A stretch of DNA of 64,000 nucleotides from Acidobacteriota bacterium (lineage in GTDB: Bacteria > Acidobacteriota > Terriglobia > UBA7540): contig SCRD01000001.1 of NCBI GenBank assembly GCA_004298155.1, forward strand, positions 248,001 to 312,000. The letters are read 5' to 3'. Shown here one piece after another: positions 59,073 to 64,000 of this stretch. Under the pieces are notes generated by a model that was not told the DNA's origin, searched no databases, and worked only from the letters and a program-made list of their open reading frames with translations. Numbering within the stretch: the stretch's first letter is position 1; each line of letters begins with the position of its first letter. Made by a program: the position numbers and the translations under genes.

Positions 59073-61781
59073 ATGCGTGCATCCACGAAATTCCTGCGGT
59101 TTGTTCTGTTGTCGATAACGGCTGCCATTGCCAGCTTCCTTCTCGTCACTCCCGGTTTCGCGGAGAGCGGCGTGGATGCACCCGTGCGCCTGCGCTGCGA
59201 ATATCTCAAGAACCCTGTGGGGATTGATGTACACCGACCGCGACTACAGTGGGTATTGGATAATTCGCGCCGCGGTGTGATGCAGACGGCCTACCAGGTT
59301 CTTGTTGCCTCAAGTCCTGCGGAGCTGGCTGCCAACCGAGGGAATGCCTGGGACAGCGGGAAAGTCATGTCTGCGGAATCAACTCAGGTCGAGTATAACG
59401 GAAAGTCACTTGCGAGCGGCCACACCTATTACTGGAAAGTCCGTACCTGGGACGGGCGGGGGGTTCCAAGCGCCTACAGCGACCCCGCAAAGTTTGGAAT
59501 GGGGTTGCTGGAGCGGTCTGAATGGAAAGGCGGATGGATTGGCGGGAATGGCCTGCTGCGCAAGGAATTCAGCTTGGCGGGCAGAGTGGTCCGCGCCCGC
59601 GCCTACGTGACCGCGCTGGGCTACTATGAACTGCACCTCAACGGAAAGAAGGTCGGTGACAAAGTGCTGGACCCGGCCTGGACGGTCTACCCGAAGCGGG
59701 TGCTCTACTCCACCTATGACGTTACTTCCGCCCTCAATGACGGCGCAAACGCCATCGGGGTGATGCTCGGCGGCGGCTGGGCAACCCAGGAGGCGGGTGG
59801 TCCTGCTGATTACAAAAGTCCCGCCCTCCTCTTTCAGATGAACATCGAGCTGGCAGACGGGAAAACAGTCAGCATATCCAGTGATACTTCCTGGAAGGCG
59901 GCCGCCGGACCCGTTGTAAGCGATAGTGTTTACGATGGCGAGGTTTACGATGCGCGATTGCGTAGGCCGGGATGGGACGAGCCGGGCTTTGATGATTCGG
60001 CGTGGGCGCCGGCCCAGCAGGAGCCGGGGACAGCGGGAGAAATCTCGGCTGAGATGATGCCGCCAATCCGGGCGGTGGATACTCTGGTGCCGCGCTCAAT
60101 GACGAACCCTGAACCAGGAGTCTACGTTTACGATTTCGGCCAGAACTTTGCCGGTTGGGCCCGGTTACTGGTTCGCGGTCCGCGTGGGGCGAAGGTCACG
60201 CTTCGCTTCAGCGAATTGATCTATCCAGGCGGCATGATCAATCGCCAGAACATCCGCAGTGCCAAGGCGCGCGACATTTATATCCTGCGGGGAACCGGCC
60301 TTGAAAAGTATGAACCGCGCTTTACCTATCACGGTTTCCGCTATGTTGAGGTGACGGGCTACCCCGGCACACCGAGCCTGGATTCCCTTCGCGGACGGGT
60401 GGTCAACAGCGCTGTCGAGACCGCCGGCAGTTTCGTTGCGTCAAAACAGGTCTTAAACGAGATTCAGCATCTGATCCACTGGGGCCAGCTTTCCAACCTT
60501 TACAGTATTCCCACCGATTGCGATCAGCGAAACGAACGTCAAGGCTGGATGGGCGATGCCCAGGTGACAGCGGAAGAAGCCATGATGAATTTTGATATGG
60601 CTGCTTTTTACACCAACTTCGTCCGCGACATCCGCGACGCGCAGATGCCGGATGGAGAAATTCCTGATACCGTGCCGCACAAATACGGCAGGTATCCTGC
60701 GGACCCGGCCTGGGGCACGGCTTATCCGCTGCTGTGCTGGTATATGTGGCAGCAGTATGGCGACAAGCGCATTTTGCAGGAAAATTATGATGGGCTGAAG
60801 AAGTATGACGAGTTCCTGCGCACCAGAGCGAGCGACAATGTTCTCCGGTACAGCTATTACGGTGATTGGGTCGCTATCAAGCATACGCCGGGCGCGCTGG
60901 TTTCAGACTCGTACTTTTATTACGACACGCGGATTCTTTCAGATATCGCGAGAATCCTGGGGAAAACCGAGGATGCTGACGCCTACGCGAAGCTGGCTGG
61001 CGAAATTAAAGACGCTTTCAATAAAACATTTTTCAACGCCGACACTGGCGAGTATGCAAACGGGTCCCAGACCGCCCAGGCCTTGCCTCTGTTTCTGAAT
61101 CTGGTACCTGAAAAAGAGCGTGGCGGAGTGATGGGCAAACTCTACGATAACATCGTCTATGAGAACAACACGCATGTGACCACAGGGTTTATAGGCGTCA
61201 AATATCTGCTTCCCGTGCTGACCCGTGATGGCCATTCCGACCTGGCGTATGAATTGGCCGCGCAGACAACTTATCCGAGCTGGGGGTACATGATCTCGCA
61301 GGGCGCAACCACTTTGTGGGAATTGTGGCAGTCCAAAATAGGGCCTTCCATGAACTCCCACAACCACATCATGATGGGAAGCCTTGGCGCATGGTTTTAT
61401 CGTGCTCTCGGCGGCATCAATCTTGGCCCTGATGGCGAAGGGTACAGACATATCGTGATTGAACCCGGTATGGTTGAGGACCTTGACTGGGTTAGCGCTT
61501 CGATTGAAACGCTTCGCGGACAGGTTTCCTGTTCCTGGAGCAAAAAGGCAGGATCTGTCTCCATGGAAGCGGTTATTCCTGCCAACAGCGACGCCAGGAT
61601 CGTGGTCCCGTCAGCAGAAGAGATGACAACCGTGACCGTGCGCGAAGGCGATCACGTGGTGTGGGAAAACGGCAGGTTTGTTCCCGGAGATCCCGGGATT
61701 ACCGGGGCCGCGTCAAAGAACCACGCCATTGAGTTCATCGCCGGCTCAGGCTATTATCATTTTCTTCTGACCGGAGAATAA
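59073..61781 (+). CDS. Alpha-L-rhamnosidase, GH78, exported
   Basis: 902 residues from the ATG at 59073 (a GTG one codon earlier is possible) with a signal peptide ending TPGFAES. Order: Fn3-like domain (residues about 35-135; RPRLQWVLDNSRRG), a GH78 N-terminal domain (about 145-320), a beta-sandwich (about 330-440), the catalytic alpha6/alpha6 barrel with the diagnostic PTDCDQRNERQGWMGDAQ near 490 and WGDxV-type YGDWVAIKH near 597, then a C-terminal sandwich. It releases terminal alpha-L-rhamnose from glycosides or polysaccharides such as rhamnogalacturonan. It is the fourth gene of the 56060-62803 operon. Confidence 0.93.
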   Translation: MRASTKFLRFVLLSITAAIASFLLVTPGFAESGVDAPVRLRCEYLKNPVGIDVHRPRLQWVLDNSRRGVMQTAYQVLVASSPAELAANRGNAWDSGKVMSAESTQVEYNGKSLASGHTYYWKVRTWDGRGVPSAYSDPAKFGMGLLERSEWKGGWIGGNGLLRKEFSLAGRVVRARAYVTALGYYELHLNGKKVGDKVLDPAWTVYPKRVLYSTYDVTSALNDGANAIGVMLGGGWATQEAGGPADYKSPALLFQMNIELADGKTVSISSDTSWKAAAGPVVSDSVYDGEVYDARLRRPGWDEPGFDDSAWAPAQQEPGTAGEISAEMMPPIRAVDTLVPRSMTNPEPGVYVYDFGQNFAGWARLLVRGPRGAKVTLRFSELIYPGGMINRQNIRSAKARDIYILRGTGLEKYEPRFTYHGFRYVEVTGYPGTPSLDSLRGRVVNSAVETAGSFVASKQVLNEIQHLIHWGQLSNLYSIPTDCDQRNERQGWMGDAQVTAEEAMMNFDMAAFYTNFVRDIRDAQMPDGEIPDTVPHKYGRYPADPAWGTAYPLLCWYMWQQYGDKRILQENYDGLKKYDEFLRTRASDNVLRYSYYGDWVAIKHTPGALVSDSYFYYDTRILSDIARILGKTEDADAYAKLAGEIKDAFNKTFFNADTGEYANGSQTAQALPLFLNLVPEKERGGVMGKLYDNIVYENNTHVTTGFIGVKYLLPVLTRDGHSDLAYELAAQTTYPSWGYMISQGATTLWELWQSKIGPSMNSHNHIMMGSLGAWFYRALGGINLGPDGEGYRHIVIEPGMVEDLDWVSASIETLRGQVSCSWSKKAGSVSMEAVIPANSDARIVVPSAEEMTTVTVREGDHVVWENGRFVPGDPGITGAASKNHAIEFIAGSGYYHFLLTGE

Positions 61782-61831
61782 CCTGCCAGCCGTAGAGTAT
61801 TCTTACTGTTATTTAGAGGAAAGGACGAACT

Positions 61832-62803
61832 GTGAAACTGGTCTCTTATGAATCGGGTAAACAGGCTGCTCTGGGAGTTGTGGTAAAGGGCTGGATCATC
61901 GGCGTCGGTCCGGCCATTCAACTGCTGCAAAAAAAACAGGCGCCCCGAGCGCTGGCACAGGCCGCAACCTTTAAGAATGCCGCGAGGCGTGTTCTTGATG
62001 CCGGAGCGGCACCAAAAGACATGATCGAACTGCTCGGGCGGGGACAGGTCTGGCGCAAATCACTTGCTGCGGTGGCCTCGGCTCTGGGCAAAGGGATTGA
62101 TCCCGCCAAAGCGCCGCGCGGACTTTTCACTCCACTCGCCAAGGCGCGCCTGCTGGCCCCCATCCCGAAGCCAGGCAAGATTACCTGTGTCGGGTTGAAC
62201 TATGCTGATCACGCCCGTGAGCAGGGGCACGAGCCTCCGAAGGCGCCAATTTTCTTCCTCAAGTCCGGCAATACGATTTGCGGGCCGGGCGACCCGATTC
62301 AATTGCCGCCGAACTCTTCCCAGGTGGACTACGAAGCGGAGTTCGCCGTCGTGATCGGGAAGAAAGGAAAGAACATTTCTGAGGAAGATGCCTACGATTA
62401 CGTTGCGGGCTACATGATCCTTCATGACGTGAGCGCGCGCGACCTGCAGTTCTCTGACGGCCAGTGGTACCGTGGCAAAAGTTGCGACACTTTTGCTCCA
62501 ACCGGTCCGTGGATTGTTACGCGGGACGAAATCAAGGACGCGCACAAACTGCGAATTTCTCTTACCCTGAACGGCGAAGTCATGCAGAATTCCAACACGT
62601 CCAATCTGATTTTCAGCGTCCCTTATCTGATCAGTTACCTGTCGCAGTCTGCCACATGGGAAGTAGGCGATTTAATTTCCACCGGCACGCCACCCGGAGT
62701 CGGGGTATTTCGCAAGCCTCCGGTGTTCCTGAAGGCCGGCGATACAGTCAGCATTACGGTTGAAGGACTGGGGACGCTGACGAATCCTGTCGTTGGCTTT
62801 TGA
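61832..62803 (+). CDS. FAH-family hydrolase, possible 2,4-diketo-3-deoxy-rhamnonate hydrolase
   Basis: 323 residues from a GTG with AGAGGAAAGG upstream. The FAH fold is clear: GKITCVGLNYADHAREQG near residue 113, VDYEAEFAVVIGK with the metal-binding Glu-x-Glu near 170, HDVSARDLQFSDGQWYRGKS near 200, and DLISTGTPPGVGVFRKPP near 285. Homologs hydrolyse C-C bonds in acylpyruvates, including 2,4-diketo-3-deoxy sugar acids, giving pyruvate and L-lactate. Its place after a GH78 gene and lactate-oxidation genes points to that role. Ureidoglycolate lyase or another acylpyruvase remains possible. Confidence 0.88.
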   Translation: MKLVSYESGKQAALGVVVKGWIIGVGPAIQLLQKKQAPRALAQAATFKNAARRVLDAGAAPKDMIELLGRGQVWRKSLAAVASALGKGIDPAKAPRGLFTPLAKARLLAPIPKPGKITCVGLNYADHAREQGHEPPKAPIFFLKSGNTICGPGDPIQLPPNSSQVDYEAEFAVVIGKKGKNISEEDAYDYVAGYMILHDVSARDLQFSDGQWYRGKSCDTFAPTGPWIVTRDEIKDAHKLRISLTLNGEVMQNSNTSNLIFSVPYLISYLSQSATWEVGDLISTGTPPGVGVFRKPPVFLKAGDTVSITVEGLGTLTNPVVGF

Positions 62804-62863
62804 AGGTATTTGCTGGCTAGAGCTGGACAGCCTGGCCTCGAATTTCCTGCCGGAGGATGGGCA

Positions 62864-64000
62864 TCATTTCTGTGCCAGGCGCTCTTGGGCCGCTTTGGGC
62901 AGAGCGTTGTAAAGAGCCAGGAAGACGCCGTTCGTCCATCCAAAACCCGTCACGTTGGTCTTGTATCCCGCCTCGACATTCGTTTCGGAAGATCGTGTGT
63001 CTACGTCGTATTTTTCGTGGAGGGTCCCGTCCCTGAGGAAGTTTTCCAGAACCATGGAAAGGAACTGGAGAGAAATGCCGTTGGCTTCGGCTTCATACCC
63101 GTAGCGCCGCAAGCCCTCAATGGCAATCAGTTGGATTGGCGCCCAGCCATAAGGGGCGTCCCATTGGCCTCCGGTGTTGAGCATGCTCATCACGATTCCC
63201 CCCGGCCGGTCAAATGCCGCCAGGTTCCTGAAAATGGCTTTTGCCTGTTCAGGAGTCGCCAGGCCTGTCCAGAGCGGATAGAAGGTCGTCGCGTATGAAT
63301 ATCTCGATTGAGTTCCATTCGCGAAATCATAATCGTAATAGAGGCCATATGAAGTGCTCCACAGATATTTGTCAATTTCCTGGCGGCGGGTCGTTGCCCG
63401 CTGATGCCATTCCGTGGACGCTGCTTTAAGTCCAAGCTCGTTGCTCATCCACTCCAGGTCCTGTTCAGATTTGTACAGCAGGCAGTTCAGATCGACCGCT
63501 GCAAAATCCTGCGTACTGGCCCCGAATGGCCCAAAGCGGAAAGACACATCAAATCCGGATTCGCGCATGCTCCGGTCCCCCTTGTAAAACCTTGGCGTCA
63601 GAGCGAATTTGTTGATGGTCGTGTCCTGTTCCTTGGCGCCTTTCTCGTTGGAGATGAAATCGAGGTTGAGAGAAAACTCCGGGCCCGTGACGGATGTCGG
63701 AGATCCATTTTCATTCCTTGGGACCAGTTGGAGGTAGGGCTGGCTCCCCTGTGGGTGAAGCAAGAAATACCTTCCCACTGTTTCATAATAGGCATCTGTT
63801 TCTGGACCTAGTTCAGGAACCGGACCCTTGCCAAAATCGTAAAATCGAGAAAGACCAGTGTCTCCTGCCAGGTGAGGCGGCTCTGTCCAAAAGCGGTAGT
63901 CTTTGACGGCATGCTCATAGGCGGTGCGAAGCCATGCAGGGTCCGATTGGCCCCTGGCTCTCTCGGCTTCGTAGACGATCCGGATCATGGAAGTAAGAAA
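62864..64000 (-). CDS. GH37 trehalase-like glycosidase, 5' end beyond the window
   Basis: The minus-strand frame reaches the right edge of the window (the last codons read FLTSM in frame), so the N-terminal part is missing. The visible 378 codons carry GH37 hallmarks: ESGFDVSFRFG, VDLNCLLYKSEQDL, QWDAPYGWAPIQLIAIEG, EKYDV and GFGWTNGVFLALY. Family GH37 cleaves trehalose into two glucoses, and the product would feed phosphoglucomutase-linked metabolism. Catalytic Asp and Glu of the family fall in the ESGFD and EKYDV neighbourhoods, though not checked in detail. It is convergent with the FAH gene. Confidence 0.85.
   Translation of the reverse strand, partial: FLTSMIRIVYEAERARGQSDPAWLRTAYEHAVKDYRFWTEPPHLAGDTGLSRFYDFGKGPVPELGPETDAYYETVGRYFLLHPQGSQPYLQLVPRNENGSPTSVTGPEFSLNLDFISNEKGAKEQDTTINKFALTPRFYKGDRSMRESGFDVSFRFGPFGASTQDFAAVDLNCLLYKSEQDLEWMSNELGLKAASTEWHQRATTRRQEIDKYLWSTSYGLYYDYDFANGTQSRYSYATTFYPLWTGLATPEQAKAIFRNLAAFDRPGGIVMSMLNTGGQWDAPYGWAPIQLIAIEGLRRYGYEAEANGISLQFLSMVLENFLRDGTLHEKYDVDTRSSETNVEAGYKTNVTGFGWTNGVFLALYNALPKAAQERLAQK

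Noticed and set aside
63240-63300. Peptide PERIEG in a frame near the trehalase, similar to the PERSEG repeat peptide
   Set aside because: The DNA lies inside the trehalase coding sequence and does not match the palindromic element termini; it is coincidence.
1-64000. tRNA, rRNA, phage, integrase or transposase genes
   Set aside because: None was seen. No CCA-ended cloverleaf, no integrase or DDE motif, and no rRNA-like stretch was noticed, although short tRNAs cannot be excluded without a covariance search.

Overview
The window looks like chromosomal DNA of an Acidobacteriota bacterium (probably the Terriglobia side; inferred from gene content, not from a marker gene). The signs are a large TonB-dependent receptor with an N-terminal carboxypeptidase-regulatory domain beside a LacI regulator, two CRTAC1/UnbV FG-GAP proteins with twin-arginine signals, a fused CobA-HemD, many secreted TPR proteins, and GH3, GH78 and GH37 glycosidases. 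No rRNA, tRNA, CRISPR array, phage, plasmid or intact insertion sequence is visible. Coding density is high, genes sit on both strands, and most operons have 2-5 genes.

Layout. 1-4143: hypothetical and secreted proteins, a cold-shock gene with a long leader and a NUDIX hydrolase. 4398-10013: a LytTR response regulator facing a heme cluster (hemX/ccsA-like, hemA, hemC, cobA-hemD). 10208-14689: phosphoglucomutase and a GH3 glycosidase, convergent. 14690-17674: repeat-rich DNA around an ECF sigma/anti-sigma pair with a secreted protein. 17675-20407: histidine kinase and OmpR-type regulator. 20680-23924: two Spy-like proteins flanking a DUF3443/DUF2844 pair. 24162-27359: secreted TPR protein with a CRTAC1 protein. 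27405-32602: LacI regulator divergent from the TonB receptor. 32766-35536: a tight HAD, deoxyhypusine-synthase-like and PfkB kinase operon. 36630-40135: MarC, an NTF2-like protein, and a tatA-tatC-glutaminyl cyclase operon. 40325-43956: nadB divergent from aroB-ubiE. 43970-45242: tandem coiled-coil paralogs. 45542-52906: a metallo-beta-lactamase-fold hydrolase, a second CRTAC1 protein, a double VOC protein, queE-queC, and a TPR protein. 53243-55827: an MFS transporter and a metallophosphoesterase. 56060-62803: a five-gene operon (SDR, lutA-like, lutB-like, GH78 rhamnosidase, FAH-family hydrolase). 62864-64000: a GH37 trehalase cut by the window edge.

The strongest system-level reading is the 56060-62803 operon. 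A rhamnosidase, an SDR dehydrogenase, an FAH hydrolase and L-lactate-oxidation subunits together fit a non-phosphorylative (diketo-hydrolase) route from L-rhamnose to pyruvate and L-lactate. Other candidates are the HAD/DHS-like/PfkB operon of unknown pathway, a Tat translocase operon carrying a glutaminyl cyclase, and several structured leaders: a terminator-like hairpin inside the cold-shock leader, a hairpin covering the tatA ribosome site, and nested hairpins before the VOC gene.

All functions come from reading motifs and recalling families; no search or folding program was run.
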